Origin: Oreohelix idahoensis
Taxonomy: Eukaryota > Mollusca > Gastropoda > Stylommatophora > Oreohelicidae
Assembly: GCA_024509875.1 (NCBI GenBank)
Contig: JAMPIV010017773.1
Span: forward strand, 33,974 to 97,973
Length of the DNA: 64,000 nucleotides
Direction of reading: 5' to 3'
This document shows positions 24,041-36,898 of the stretch, in pieces. The notes under the pieces are model-generated. The model saw nothing but the letters and a program-made list of their open reading frames with translations. It was not told the origin of the DNA and did no database searches. The translations under genes and the position numbers were made by a program. The stretch's first letter is position 1. Each line of letters begins with the position of its first letter.

Positions 24041-24428
24041 ATGAAACTGTGACGAAATACGTTCGTTCTTTATTGTGGATTTTATCTCCACTCTGGTATT
24101 ATTGTCTACCACTCCTTTTACGTGCTACCTTCTCCCAATATTTATTGTTTACACTTTCATAGCTCAAGGTATTCTTGTCACTTCTCGTTGTAAATTGTCA
24201 CTCCGTTAATTTTACCTGAGCACGTGACCTAATTTTGAACAACATTGACTTTGTTTGTGCCAAGCGAAGTTGTTATTTTCATTTCTCACTGATCGCCGCT
24301 CCAGATGGAGTAAAACGTCTCCATCGAGGGATAGTAATATTGTTAATCCAAACGTCTTGTCTGGGAAGATACAAGAAAACCATGTTGTTCACAGTGTTCC
24401 AATATGGATGGACAGACGTTATTTGGAG

Positions 24429-24433
24429 ATAAG
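24429..24433. repeat. Left TSD (ATAAG) of the family 2 Gypsy array
   Basis: ATAAG precedes the first LTR and recurs at 40798-40802 after the third LTR. It is a 5-bp duplication enclosing the whole array. Confidence 0.9.
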
Positions 24434-26813
24434 TGTAGTAAGACCCCTGATATACCCGATCAAATAGATAAAATATTATTGCTTATAAAGTCAAATACTA
24501 TAGAAATAAAATTTGAGATGTGTTAAACATCATCGCCCACGCCAGCAGTCGTGTTGGTTCTAACACGCAGTAAGGCAAAAGTGAGGATACCAAAACTGTT
24601 AGCTTTTCCCCTCCCCGTAATACAAATTAAAACTAACATAAACGCTGTTTAGCAGACAACAATACATGTTCGTTTCAAACTGAGTGATAGAAAAAAACGT
24701 AGGAAAGAGAGAGAGAACGGACGAATGCAACCTTGACACGCGTTGGTTTTTGAATCGCAAAATAGGACGACATGCGACAGTGTGACGTCACAGTCTTGCT
24801 TAGTCTAACACTAAACGCGAATGAATGGTTGAAAGTTTGAATAAAATCTACTAGGCTGTTGCTAAGGGCATATTTTTTTCCAAAAACTTAAAGTTTGAAT
24901 AAAGCATCGGTCTGTGTTATAACATGCGAGGAAAATACCACCACCGCGTCCCCTTTCTATAGTGCAAATTTAAACCTACGACACATTTTTGCGTTTAGGC
25001 AAAACGCGTGTTTCAATTTTTATGTGAACAAGCAAGTGAGAGAGAGAAAAATTGAGAAGGGTAGCGCTATAGTGGTAACAGAAATCTAGATGAAATCTTG
25101 TAATGAATAATAAAATAAAAGCAAGGACAGTTGACAAATAAAATGATAATATTCGTTTATTAGAAGACAATACTACCCATAATGTTAAAATATCTTACAG
25201 TAGGGAAAAGACATAGAGAGACGAACATAGGGCATCCTCACTCAGCCTGCCAGTATTGGGAAAGGGGGAAGGTGTTCCAAAATTTGAAAGTGTACTTTAT
25301 TTTCGAAAAAAAAAGCAGAAGAGGGCATAACATAATCCGATTGGTTGGAGTAGAATGGACTAATACTAGTGATAAAAACGATTTGAAGCCAGTGTTAGAC
25401 GCCACTTGAATATACAATTTCCTAAGTAGAGTTAACATCAGAAGCAAGGATTTCTTGAAATAGTACCTTCGCTGTTCTGTATCAGCGGCGATCTGAGTGT
25501 GTCCGTTGATCGCTGGTTAACATACTTATTGTGAATATTTCATTGATGCGGTAAGATAAACATTTATAAAACCCGTATTATTATTATTGACATGTATTTG
25601 TATTATTGAATGTGTATGTAGAGGGTAGAGGCATACCTAGCAAGGCGCCAAACTCAATACTTTGTGTCATGCCACAAATGATATTAGGAAAGATTATCAC
25701 TTTGTATTAAAGCCCGACAGGCTTACTTAGACTTTGGGAGAAAAGAAAAATACATAAAAGGGGAAATTGATGTATATTATTATGATGTAAGTCCAGAAAA
25801 CCACTGGCCGTCTTCATAAAGTCACCGTGTTTGCACATGACTTATATAATTAACTATACTTTTTCCTATGACAGGGAATGTATCAAACGAATGTTTGAAG
25901 ATTACATGATGATAAATAGGGCACCCAATCAGATAGGAACGATAGCTATTTATTTAGCAACTTCACTGATCTTGAACTGATGATAATGTTAAACTGTTTA
26001 GAGATGGAGATAGGTGTATGATGTACTGAGGAGGGCTTAATCCTCTGATTTCAGGGTTCCATCGTGAAACCAACAGTGAGCCACGTACTAAATACATACT
26101 ACGGGAGCTCCAAGCTCGAGAAAAAAGTTTCCTTTTTGCCATAATTTCCAAGAGTTCTGCAGCATTATTCATACGTTGCAGTCGCGAAGAAGGTGGTTGT
26201 GAGCAGGACATCACCGTGTACCAAGAAATAAGTTAAGCCCAAATTGTCTAAGGGCCTGTGTTAGTTCATACTCTCCATCAATTAAATATCATTCAGTTTT
26301 ATTGACATGATGACACAGCTCGTTCCTCCTAAGCGTGTCCATTCATCGGAGTAGGATTCATCAGAACATTTCCTGACATTAACATTTTAGATTAATAATA
26401 CAAACACAGTTGTGGTTTTAAATTACTTTCATGTAAATAACTTGAATTTTATTTTGAGTGTTAAACAGTCCTGTATCCCAGCAATTGAGATACAGGCAAA
26501 ATAAATTGTAAAAAGATTTTCATTATAAATTTACCCAGTGACTTGTTTAATTACTTTTATTGAGTTATAGGTGTAGTTGTTGTCATTTAATTAACATTAC
26601 ATTGCATTTTACCCTAGACACCTAGCCAGATAACATACAGACACCATAACAACTAATTAGGATCAAAACATATAGCAGATTGAGGTCGTAGGGTGGTAGC
26701 AGACAGGTACCCTGAGAACATTTTCTTCAACATTTAGACTCAGTGGCTTGCATAGCTGACCTCACATCTGTAGACAATTAATACTTAACATTTTAATATC
26801 AAAACCCACCACA
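24434..26813 (+). mobile_element. Family 2 Gypsy LTR 1
   Basis: 2380 bp, starting TGTAGTAAGACC and ending AACCCACCACA (TG...CA). It is almost identical to LTR 2 (31886-34279) and LTR 3 (38630-40797). AATAAAATAAAAG at about 25109 could supply polyadenylation. It is followed by the primer-binding site. The near-identity of the three LTRs points to a young array or to gene conversion. Confidence 0.95.
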
Positions 26814-26818
26814 TATAT

Positions 26819-26840
26819 TGGGACGATCGCTCCGGGATTT
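26819..26840 (+). promoter_or_regulatory. Primer-binding site, tRNA-Pro-like
   Basis: TGGGACGATCGCTCCGGGAT begins five bases after the LTR. It resembles the complement of the 3' end of tRNA-Pro (TGGGGGCTCGTCCGGGAT) with an insertion and some mismatches. The same site follows LTR 2 at 34285-34306. Confidence 0.65.
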
Positions 26841-26966
26841 CAAAATTGTAAAAATAAATAAGTGTGGAGAGTTAAGTGAACTATCACTGCCCATTGTTTT
26901 TGTGTTAATTAGAGAGATTGTTGGATATTTTAGTTTAGTTTAATAATATTTGGTATTAGTAACAAG

Positions 26967-28350
26967 ATGTCAGACTTGGCCAAATTCAGATCTGCTGCTG
27001 TGCAGGTTGCGAAGGACATGGGAATGGAAGGGCAAGGTCTGATTGCATACGTAACAGCAGAATGTGATAAGCTTATTGAGAGGGAAGATAGAAGATTAGC
27101 GGAAGAGAGGAATTTACAATTACAGTTAGAAGATGCTAGGGAAGCTAAGAAATTAGAGGCTGATAGATTAGTAGAGGAGAAAAGAATTTTATGAGAAGAT
27201 GCTAGGGAAGCTAAGAAATTAGAGGCTGAGAGGGAGGCTGAAATAAAAAGGCTACAATTAGAAGAAAATAGATTGGAGGCTGAGGCGGCAAAAGAAGAGA
27301 AGAGATTATATGCGGAAAAGGAAGAAAGAAGACAGGCTGCGGAAAGGAAAGACGAAGATAAAAGATTACAGCGAGAACATGAGCTACGACTAAGGGAGTT
27401 GGAGTTACAAGGCCATGCTCCTGAAAATGGTAACAGCCCATCCACCTCCGACTCTGCTGTCAGCCAGGGGGCCTCCAACTCAGCCATGGGGTTTCATCTG
27501 GACCCCTTTGTAGAAAAAGAGGATGACATTGAGTCTTTCCTCTCTAGATTTGAGAGACTAGCTACAACGTATGGGTTGGAAAAAGAAAAGTGGAGTCTGG
27601 AAGTATCCCAGGAACTTAGGGGAACCTCGTATGAGGTATTTGCTAAGCTGAGTAAGGACGACCAGGACGACTATGACATTCTTAAGCAAGCTCTCCTAGT
27701 TAGGTATGAAAAAAATAGTGAATTTTATAGAAAGAAATGTAGAAATGCTTAACTACATACTGGGGAGACTTACCACCAGTTCTCTGCACGCATGGAGACA
27801 TACCTGGAGAAATGGACTGCTCTGGGGAAAACCCAAGATTTAAAGGAAATGATTAAGATGGAGCAGGTAAGAGAGTCCATGGCTCCAGACCTGAGAAAAT
27901 TTCTCACGGAACAGGGTGCTGAGAGACTGAGGGAAATCTTAAATGTGGCTGAACGATATTAGGCAGCCCAGTCTGAGATAGCAGGCATGAAGAAGAAGCA
28001 ATTAGACCATAATAAAGGCCCCCAAAACCAAACCCAAAATAAATTTGAAAATAGGGACAAATACAACAAGGGTAAATCCAACTATGATAGGCCAAGGTAT
28101 GACCAACGTGACAGGAACCCGCAATTCAACCCTGAAAGAAAACCTTTCAACCAAGGAAAAGGAAATATTGTAAATGGTGTAAGAGGGACACTCATTAACA
28201 CCAAAGACTGTAAAAAGAAACCTTCTAACATTCGCTGCAATGAAAATCCGGGAACAAGGGGAATCATAAAGGACAAACCTACTGGACAGTCACTGGAACC
28301 TTATCACATTCCCCCCAGTTTTGTGAAGACCCCAATGTTTGTAATGCAAT
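26967..28350 (+). pseudogene. gag: gag of family 2 element, copy A
   Basis: The frame starts MSDLAKFRSAAVQ and enters a long Glu/Lys/Arg-rich coiled coil. It is stopped by TGA at about 27192 and reopens to 27750, where DPFVEKEDDIESFLSRFERL marks the retrotransposon gag (capsid) region. A TAA follows RNA at 27750; LHTGETYHQFSARxETYLEKW continues in the same frame to a TAG in ERY*AAQ near 27960. Beyond that, a basic Asn/Gln/Lys-rich nucleocapsid tail is scrambled by small indels. Stops at 27192 and 27750 are shared with copy B. The product would be the particle-forming Gag; this copy cannot make it. Confidence 0.9.
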
Positions 28351-29870
28351 GGGGCCACCATTAGGTTCCCTTTATGATATAGGTTTTGGATTTTGAATCA
28401 GTCGTGAGCTCTCACCTGATTGCTCACCCAGAATTAATACACCACGGAAAAACAGTAGAGATTCAAGGGGCAACCAAGGGACGTAGCAACCATGACACTT
28501 CCCATTGCCAAGAATCAGTGTAAAAACTCGCTATGTGGAAGGAGTGATTATTAATGCAGCAGTGAAAAACGATCACCAAGCTAACCCCTGATATTGGGTG
28601 TAGACTAGTCCTTCTTGGGAAGTCCCCAAGAGACCTGTGGATCCGTGGCCACAGTACAGACTACCCAGGTCACAGTCCAAGGAAGGCGAGGATAATCCAG
28701 TAAATACTCCATCCAGAGGAGATGAGGAAGGCACAGGCTGAGGATAGGTCACTCCAAGCCGTGTTTTTAAAAAAATTGCCCTAAATGCCATAACAACCTT
28801 TCAAAACAAAGGAGACTACTATATGAAGAATAAAAACACTTAGTAGATTCCTATAGGATAGGCATCTCAAAAACTGGTTTCAAAATGGTCTGTGAACAGC
28901 TGGGTACTCTCCTCCCATATTCGTATAGGGCACTTGGTGACATGAATGAAGGAAGCCATGTTTGGAATAGAATGGCTGGACCACTCCCTAAAATAGGTAT
29001 CATCTTGTCAAGCTAGTATTCTTTTTTCTCAAAAATTTTATTGGCCAGGCGTAGTGGCAGACATTGAGAATTGTGTGGAGGCCTGCGGCCAATTTCACGA
29101 GGGAACGCCCACACGTGGAAAAAATGATCAGGACCTAGAAACGCCACGGGGCAAACCTAGGCCTGAAAATAAACATAATTATGCTAAGGTAGACATAGAG
29201 GATAGGGAAACCCCTTTTCACACACAGTCTTCAACTAAATCTGTTAAAATGGCCACTCTGCGTCGAGTACAAAAAGTGGTCTCAACCCAGTCCCATCCGA
29301 CAATCCCTTGGTCGGAATTCCAGGAACTGGATGGAAAAAAATGGAGGGAGACAACCTCACGTTGAAATTGAAACTGCGGGACGAAAACCCGAAGAAAAGA
29401 ATTGGTAGTGGACGGTTCTTGTGTGAGGACAAAAGGAAGAAAAGTCACCATCGCCATACTTCCAATTACATGAAAATTACCGGTGCCATTCCAAAACAAC
29501 CGGCCACTCTGCTATTCGGCAGACCAATCAAAGGTCCATTGGAAGTCTTATTCAGGACGTGGACAGATGAGAAGGCAGAAGAGACTGTTACCTCATCGTA
29601 TCATTATGTGAACGAGCTAACCACTCGTCTCAAAACTGGCTGGAAACTCGCAAAAGACTCGACAAGATGAAGTCTAAGAACAACCAGGCCATTCCATCGA
29701 ATCATTACTTGTGAACGAAACATGTCTGGAGCAAACTTGATGGAAACTCGTCAAATTATATAAGAAAGCGAAGGATAGGGAACTAGCTGTGGGGGAGAAG
29801 GTACTTCTTCTACTACCCGACAGCAGTAACAAATTGCAAATAGGATGACAAGGTCCATACACGGTTCTAG
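28300..29870 (+). pseudogene. Protease and integrase remnants of family 2, copy A
   Basis: The protease motif reads YDIG after an indel-rich stretch (28365-28385), where an aspartic protease needs DTG. The integrase zinc region follows (YWPGVVADIENCVEAC, 29035-29085). The catalytic core with its D,D35E triad is absent: about 130 codons of unrelated sequence (29090-29490) lie between the zinc region and TLLFGRPIKGP, which begins the post-core segment. The C-terminal part is damaged by indels at 29660-29760 and reaches GEKVLLLLPDSSNKLQIG, then a TGA. Compared with copy B this stretch carries many one- to three-base insertions. Confidence 0.85.
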
Positions 29871-29890
29871 AAAAGGTGTCTAGAACTAAT

Positions 29891-29898
29891 TATAAGAT

Positions 29899-29930
<32 letters not shown>

Positions 29931-30206
29931 CTTATCCAGCGGCACTTGGGCTTTCAGCCCTTCGGCCCAATGACATGTCATTGCGAGGCTGGGGAACCTG
30001 AGGACTTTCCTTCCAACCCGGTCAGGAGCTTCGCTCCTTCCCATCCACAGAGGGTTTATCACAGGAGCCGTTCAGGCTATTCAGTCAAATTTCCGGCCGT
30101 AAACATTTCTTCAAACGCCGACGCCCGGGTTTGAACCATGAACACCTGGTCGCCAGTACAACGCCGAAGCTATTACACCAGCGCGGCTCCCATATATAAG
30201 ATAGAT
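29891..30206 (-). mobile_element. SINE family S2 inserted in copy A
   Basis: The element at 29903-30194 is the reverse complement of the S2 SINE at 10799: its head (GCGCGGCTCC on the plus strand) is at the right and a poly(T) of about 28 bases at the left. The TSD TATAAGATAGAT lies at 29891-29902 and 30195-30206. It interrupts the integrase C-terminal GPY/F segment between NYKID and KKGKEK. Copy B lacks it, so the insertion is younger than the A/B duplication or was never in B. Confidence 0.95.
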
Positions 30207-31812
30207 AAGAAGGGGAAAGAAAAAAATCTATCATGTGAACCTCCTAAAGAAGTATCTGGATAGACAAAACCAGGAAGGGACACATTTAATGACCTTGGCT
30301 ATCGCAACGGAGATGAAAAACGAACCACTCGCCTCTCACGAATACCCCATAAAATACTGGGAAACACCTGCACAGGTCAAAGTCAGTAAACACTTGACGA
30401 AAAATCAGAGGGAGCGGATTCACAAGGTTCTGGAAGATCATACGGACATGTTAAGGGACAAACTGGGGCACACCAACTTGATGGAATATGATATGAAACT
30501 ATTAGACCTAACACCCATCTGTATGAGAGCCTATTCTATCCCATTCGCGAAAGACAAAGCTTTAAAAGAGGAGATAGATTACCTGTTGAAAGAAGGGATT
30601 ATTTCTCACAGTGAATCTCCTTATAGCTCTAGTGTGGTTTTGTTGAGGAAACCCTCTGGGGAACATAGACTGTGTATAGATTACAGGAAACTGAATGCTG
30701 TCACAGAAGGTCAGGTGGATCCATTACCTGATACAAATCAGCTGTTTGCCAGGCTTAACAAGGCAAAATATTTTTCTAAGGTGGATCTTAGCAAAAGCTA
30801 TTATCAGATTCCATTATAGCCTGAGGTTCGACCTTATTTAGCCTTTAGCACATCGGAAGGCCATTATGAGTACAACATGTTGTCGTTTGGGTTGAAAAAT
30901 TCCCCGAGTGTGTTTTCAAGGATGATGCGAAAATTGTTGGATCCATTTAAAAATCCATGCGTTACGAATTTCATGGATGATATCCTCATCGCGACTGAGA
31001 CATTTGAAGAACATATTAACTCTTTGGATATGTTATTCGGTAGATTCAGAGAGGCAAAGTTGACTGTTAGACCAACAAAGTGTTGTATTGGATGCAAAGA
31101 GTTGGAATTCTTGGGACATACGGTACATCAGGGCAGCATGACCCCTGCCCCCAAGAACCTGGAGAAATTGCAGAGAGCACCAAGACCCCAAACTAAAAAG
31201 GACGTGCGATCCTTTGTGTCATTGTGTGGGTTCTACCAAAAGTATATTAAAAATTTCAACTCGGTATGTGCTCCTCTGACGGATTTAACGCGTAAGGAAC
31301 CACCTGATAAAATTAATTGGTCAGCACAGTGTGAACTGGCATATAATGAATTAAAAGAAAAACTCACTAGCAGGCCTATTTTGAAATTACCTGATTTGAG
31401 TCAGGAATTTGTGGTAAGAACGGACGCAAGTAACGTGGGATTAGGGGTCACATTGTTACAAAGGTCCACTTCACCAGATGGAGAATTGAACCCAGTGGCT
31501 TATGCCAGCCGCAAATTAAACAAAGCTGAACAAAACTATTCAACAAGTGAAAAAGAATGTCTAGCTTTAGTCTGGGCTATAAAAAAGTTCCAGATCTATC
31601 TGTATGGTAGAACATTTGTGGTACAAACAGATCACCAGCCGTTAGTATTTTTGGCACAAGCCAAACATGGAAATGCTCGTTTGTTGAGGTGGTCGTTGAT
31701 CATCCAACCTTATTCGTTTACGATCGAATACATTCCTGGTTCACAAAATGTGGGAGCAGATTTCTTGAGTAGGCACCCTTTTGTCGAGAATCAGGACATT
31801 CAAAAAGCCTAG
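30206..31812 (+). pseudogene. Reverse transcriptase-RNase H of family 2, copy A
   Basis: The end of the integrase C-terminus (IYHVNLLKKYLDR) runs straight into a Ty3/Gypsy reverse transcriptase: EEIDYLLKEGIISHSESPYS, LCIDYRKLNAV, KVDLSKSYYQIP (LDLSKGYYQ is usual), a TAG at about 30816, then SFGLKNSPSVFSRMM, FMDDILIATETFEEH (catalytic DD at about 30970-30981) and KCxxGCKELEFLGH. RNase H follows with FVVRTDASNVGLG, STSEKECLALVWAI, VQTDHQPL and NVGADFLSRHP. Apart from the TAG the frame is open from 30235 to 31812. The stop is shared with copy B. Confidence 0.93.
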
Positions 31813-31871
31813 TGAGCAAATTTGATCTATGTATATCATGGGTTATAAACTTGCATCAGAAAGCATGTTCT

Positions 31872-31885
31872 AAAGTGGGGAGATA
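31872..31885 (+). promoter_or_regulatory. Polypurine tract of copy A
   Basis: AAAGTGGGGAGATA lies immediately before LTR 2, the position expected for plus-strand priming. The identical tract precedes LTR 3 at 38616-38629. Confidence 0.85.
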
Positions 31886-34279
31886 TGTAGTAAGACCTCT
31901 GATATACCCGATCAAATAGATAAAATATTATTGCTTATAAAGTCAAATACTATAGAAATAAAATGTGAGTTGTGTTAAACATCATCGCCCACGCCAGCAG
32001 TCATGTTGGTTCTAACACGCAGTAACGCAAAAGTGACGATACCAAAACTGTTAGCTTTTCCCCTCCCCGTAATACAAATTAAAACTAACATAAACGCCGT
32101 TTAGCAGACAACAATAAATGTTCGTTTCAAAATGAGTGATAGAAAAAAACGTAGGAAATAGAGAGAGAACGGACGAATGCAACCTTGACACGCGTTGGTC
32201 TCTGAATCGCAAAATAGGACGACATGCGACAGTGTGACGTCACAGTCTTGCTTAGTCTAACACTAAACGCGAATGAATGGTTGAAAGTTTGAATAAAATC
32301 TACTGGGCCATGGTAACGCTGTTGCTAAGGCATATTTTTTTCCCCCAAAGTTAAAGTTTGAATAAAGCATCGGTCTGTGTTATAACATGCGAGGAAAATA
32401 CCACCACCGCGTCCCCTTTCTATAGTGCAAATTTAAACCTACGACACAGTTTTGCGTTTAGACAAAACGCGTGTTTCAATTTTTTTTTAACAAGCAAGTG
32501 AGAGAGAGAAAAATTGAGAAGGGTAGCGCTATAGTGGTAACAGAAATCTAGATGAAATCTTGTAATGAATAATAAAATAAAAGCAAGGACAGTTGACAAA
32601 TAAAATGATAATATTCGTTTATTAGAAGACAATACTACCCATAATGTTAAAATATCTTACAGTAGAGAAAAGACATAGAGACGAACATAGGGGCATCCTC
32701 ACTCAGCCTGCCAGTATTGGGAAAGGGGGGAGGTGTTCCAAAATTTGAAAGTGTACTTTATTTTTGAAAAAAGAGCAGAAGAGGGCATAACATAATCCGA
32801 TTGGTTGGAGTAGAATGGACTAATACTAGTGATAAAAACGATATGAAGCCAGTGTTAGACGCCACTTGAATATAAAATTTCCTGAGTAGAGTTAACATCA
32901 GAAGCAAGGATTTCTTGAAATAGTACCTTCGCTGTTCTGTATCAGCGGCGATCTGAGTGTGTCCATTGATCGCTGGTTAACATACTTATTGTGAATATTT
33001 CATTGATGCGGTAAGATAAACATTTATAAAACCCGTATTATTATTATTGAAATGTATTTGTATTATTGAATGTGTATGTATATTCTATGGGTAGAGGCAT
33101 ACCTAGTGAGGCGCCAAACTCAAAACTTTGTGTCATGCCACAAATGATATTAGGAAAGATTATCACTTTTTATTAAAGCCCGACAGGCTTACTTAGACTT
33201 TGGGAGAAAAGAAAAATACATAAAAGGGGAAATTGATGTATATTATTATGATGTAAGTCCAGAAAACCACTGGCTGTCTTCATAAAGTCACCGTGTTTGC
33301 ACATGACTTATATAATTAACTATAATTTTTCCTATGACAAGGAATGTATCAAACGAATGTTTGAAGATTACATGATGATGAATAGGGCAACCAATCAGAT
33401 AGGAACGATAGCTATTTATTTAGCAACTTCACTGATCTTGAACTGGTGATAATGTTAAACTGTTTAGAGATGGAGATAGGTGTATGATGTACTGAGGAGG
33501 ACTTAATCCTCTGATTTCAGGGTTCCATCGTGAAACCAACAGTGAGCCACGTACTAAATACATACTACGGGAGCTCCAAGCTCGAGAAAAAAGTTTCATG
33601 TTTGCCATAATTTCCAAGAGTTCTGCAGCATTATTCATACGTTGCAGTCGCGAAGAAGGTGGTTGTGAGCAGGACATCACCGTGTACCAAGAAATAAGTT
33701 AAGCCCAAATTGTCTAAGGGCCTGTGTTAGTTCATACTCTCCATCAATTAAATATCATTCAGTTTTATTGACATGATGACACAGCTCGTTCCTCCTAAGC
33801 GTGTCCATTCATTGGAGTAGGATTCATCAGAACATTTCCTGACATTAACATTTTAGATTAATAATACAAACACAGTTGTGGTTTTAAATTACTTTCATGT
33901 AAATAACTTGAATTTTATTTTGAGTGTTAAACAGTCCTGTATCCCAGCAATTGAGATACAGGCAAAATAAATTGTAAAAAGATTTTCATTATAAATTTAC
34001 CCAGTGACTTGTTTAATTACTTTTATTGAGTTATAGGTGTAGTTGTTGTCATTTAATTAACATTACATTGCATTTTACCCTAGACACCTAGCCAGATAAC
34101 ATACAGACACCATAACAACTAATTAGGATCAAAACATATAGCAGATTGAGGTCGTAGGGTGGTAGCAGACAGGTACCCTGAGAACATTTTCTTCAACATT
34201 TAGACTCAGTGGCTTGCATAGCTGACCTCACATCTGTAGACAATTAATACTTAACATTTTAATATCAAAACCCACCACA
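31886..34279 (+). mobile_element. Family 2 Gypsy LTR 2 (shared between copies A and B)
   Basis: 2394 bp with the same TGTAGTAAGACC start and ACCCACCACA end as LTR 1. It serves at once as the 3' LTR of copy A (polypurine tract to its left) and the 5' LTR of copy B (primer-binding site to its right). There is no TSD or spacer on either side. Confidence 0.95.
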
Positions 34280-34432
34280 TATATTGGGACGATCGCTCCG
34301 GGATTTCAAAATTGTAAAAATAAATAAGTGTGGAGAGTTAAGTGAACTATCACTGCCCATTGTTTTTGTGTTAATTAGAGATATTGTTGGATATTTTAGT
34401 TTAGTTTAATAATATTTGGTATTAGTAACAAG

Positions 34433-35869
34433 ATGTCAGACTTGGCCAAATTCAGATCTGCTGCTGTGCAGGCTGCGAAGGACATGGGAATGGAGGGGCA
34501 AGGTCTGATTGCATACGTAACAGCAGAATGTGATAAGCTTATTGAGAGGGAAGATAGAAGATTAGCGGAAGAGAGGAATTTACAATTACAGTTAGAAGAT
34601 GCTAGGGAAGCTAAGAAATTAGAGGCTGATAGATTAGTAGAGGAGAAAAGAATTTTATGAGAAGATGCTAGGGAAGCTAAGAAATTAGAGGCTGAGAGGG
34701 AGGCTGAAATAAAAAGGCTACAATTAGAAGAAAAGAGATTGGAGGCTGAGGCGGCAAAAGAAGAGAAGAGATTATAGGCGGAAAAGGAAGAAAGAAGACA
34801 GGCTGCAGAAAGGGAAGCCGAAGATAAAAGATTACAGCGAGAACATGAGCTACGACTAAGGGAGTTGGAGTTACAAGGCCATGCTCCTGAAAATGGTAAC
34901 AGCCCATCCACCTCCGACTCTGCTGTCAGCCAGGGGGCCTCCAACTCAGCCATGGGGTTTCATCTGGACCCCTTTGTAGAAAAAGAGGATGACATTGAGT
35001 CCTTCCTCTCTAGATTTGAGAGACTAGCTACAACGTATGGGTTGGAAAAAGAAAAGTGGAGTCTGAAAGTATCCCAGGAACTTAGGGGAACCTCGTATGA
35101 GGTATTTGCTAAGCTGAGTAAGGACGACCAGGACGACTATGACATTCTTAAGCAAGCTCTCCTAGTTAGGTATGAAAAAAATAGTGAATTTTATAGAAAG
35201 AAATTTAGAAATGCTTAACTACATACTGGGGAGACTTACCACCAGTTCTCTGCACGCCTGGAGACATACCTGGAGAAATGGACTGCTCTGGGGAAAACCC
35301 AAGATTTAAAGGAAATGATTAAGATGGAGCAGGTAAGAGAGTCCATGGCTCCAGACCTGAGAAAATTTCTAACGGAACAGGGTGCTGAGAGACTGAGGGA
35401 AATCTTAAATGTGGCTGAACGATATCAGGCAGCCCAGTCTGAGATAGCAGGCATGAAGAAGAAGCAATTAGACCATAATAAAGGCCCCCAAAACCAAACC
35501 CAAAATAAATTTGAAAATAGGGACAAATACAACAAGGGTAAATCCAACTATGATAGGCCAAGGTATGACCAACGTGACAGGAACCCGCAATTCAATGAAA
35601 GAAAACCTTTCAACCAAGAAAGGAAATATTGTAAATGGTGTAAGAGGGACACTCATGACACCAAAGACTGTAAAAAGAAACCTTCTAACTTCGCTGCAAT
35701 GAAAACGGGGAACAAGGAATTAAAGGACAAACCTACTGGACAGCAGGAACCTTATCACCCCCCAGTTTGTGAAGATGTTGTATGCAATGGGGCCACCATT
35801 AGGTCCCTTTATGATATAGGTTTGGATTTTGAATCAGTCGTGAGCTCTCACCTGGTGCACCCAGATTAA
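34433..35869 (+). pseudogene. gag: gag and protease of family 2 element, copy B
   Basis: Collinear with copy A. The coiled-coil start is stopped by the same TGA at about 34658 and additionally by a TAG at about 34776. The capsid region (34865-35218) ends at the same TAA after FRNA. From 35315 the frame is cleaner than in A and ends in a zinc knuckle, CKWCKRDTHDTKDC (CX2CX4HX4C), followed in frame by the protease segment CNGATIRSLYDIGLDFESVV. The protease catalytic DTG is DIG here too. The frame stops at 35869 after HPD. The arrangement shows Gag and protease as one continuous frame. Confidence 0.92.
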
Positions 35870-36898
35870 TACACCACGGAAACAGTGGAGATCCAAGGGG
35901 CAACCAAGGACGTAGCAACCATGACACTTCCCATTGCCAGAATCAGTGTAAAAACTCGCTATGTGGAAGGAGTGATTAAAGCAGCAGTGATAAACGAACC
36001 AAGCTACCCTCTGATATTGGGGTGTAGATAGTCTTCTTGGGAAGTCCCAAGAGACCTGTGATCGTGGCCACAGTACAGACCAGGTCACAGTCAAGGAAGG
36101 CGGAAGATAATCCAGTAAATACTCATCCAGAGGAGATGAGGAAGGCACAGGCTGAGGATAGGTCACTCAAGCCGTGTTTTAAAAAATTGCCTAAATGCCA
36201 TACACCTCCAAACAAAGGAGACTACTATATGAAGAATAAACTGATCTATAGGAAGGCTGGAACTGGTTCAAATGGTCATGGACAGCTGGTACTTCCCATT
36301 TCGTATAGGGCATTGGTGATGAAGAGCTCACATGTTGGAATAGATGGTGACCATGAGAAAATAGGTACCATCTGTCAAAGAGTTTCTCAAAAATTTTATT
36401 GGCCAGGCGTAGTGGCAGACATTGAGAATTGTGTGGAGGCCTGCGGCCAATTTCACGAGGGAACGCCCACACGTGGAGAAAATGATCAGGACCTAGAAAC
36501 GCCACGGGGCAAACCTAGGCCTGAAAATAAACATAATTATGCTAAGGTAGACATAGAGGATAGGGAAACCCCTTTTCACACACAGTCTTCAACTAAATCT
36601 GTTAAAATGGCCACTCTGCGTCGAGTACAAAAAGTCACCATGGTCCATTGGAAGTCTTATTCAGGACGTGGACAGATGAGAAGGCAGAAGAGACTGTTAC
36701 CTCATCGTATCATTATGTGAACGAGCTGACCACTCGTCTCAAAACTGGCTGGAAACTCGCAAATGATAGTCTAAGACAAGCCAGGAAGAAACATGCTGCA
36801 TACTATAATAAGAAATCGAAGGATAGGGAACTAGCTGTGGGGGAGAAGGTACTTCTTCTATTACCCGACAGCAGTAACAAATTGCAAATAGGATGACA
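35870..36898 (+). pseudogene. Integrase remnant of family 2, copy B
   Basis: The frame 36037-36720 contains the region downstream of protease (KAQAEDRSLKPCFKKLP) and the integrase zinc region (HVGIDGDHEKI ... FYWPGVVADIENCVEACGQF). The second zinc cysteine is replaced by Phe (CGQF against CAQC in family 1). The catalytic core is missing: after FHEGTPTRG comes unrelated sequence to RVQKV, and a further roughly 240-bp deletion relative to copy A joins it to the post-core part, where the reading frame shifts. The post-core segment (36648-36893) ends GEKVLLLLPDSSNKLQIG and a TGA that replaces an expected Trp codon. Confidence 0.87.

Noticed and set aside
26930..27487. 185-codon Ser/Leu-rich open frame on the minus strand, repeated at 34396-34953
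   Set aside because: It is the antisense of the gag coiled coil; low complexity and duplicated only because gag is duplicated.
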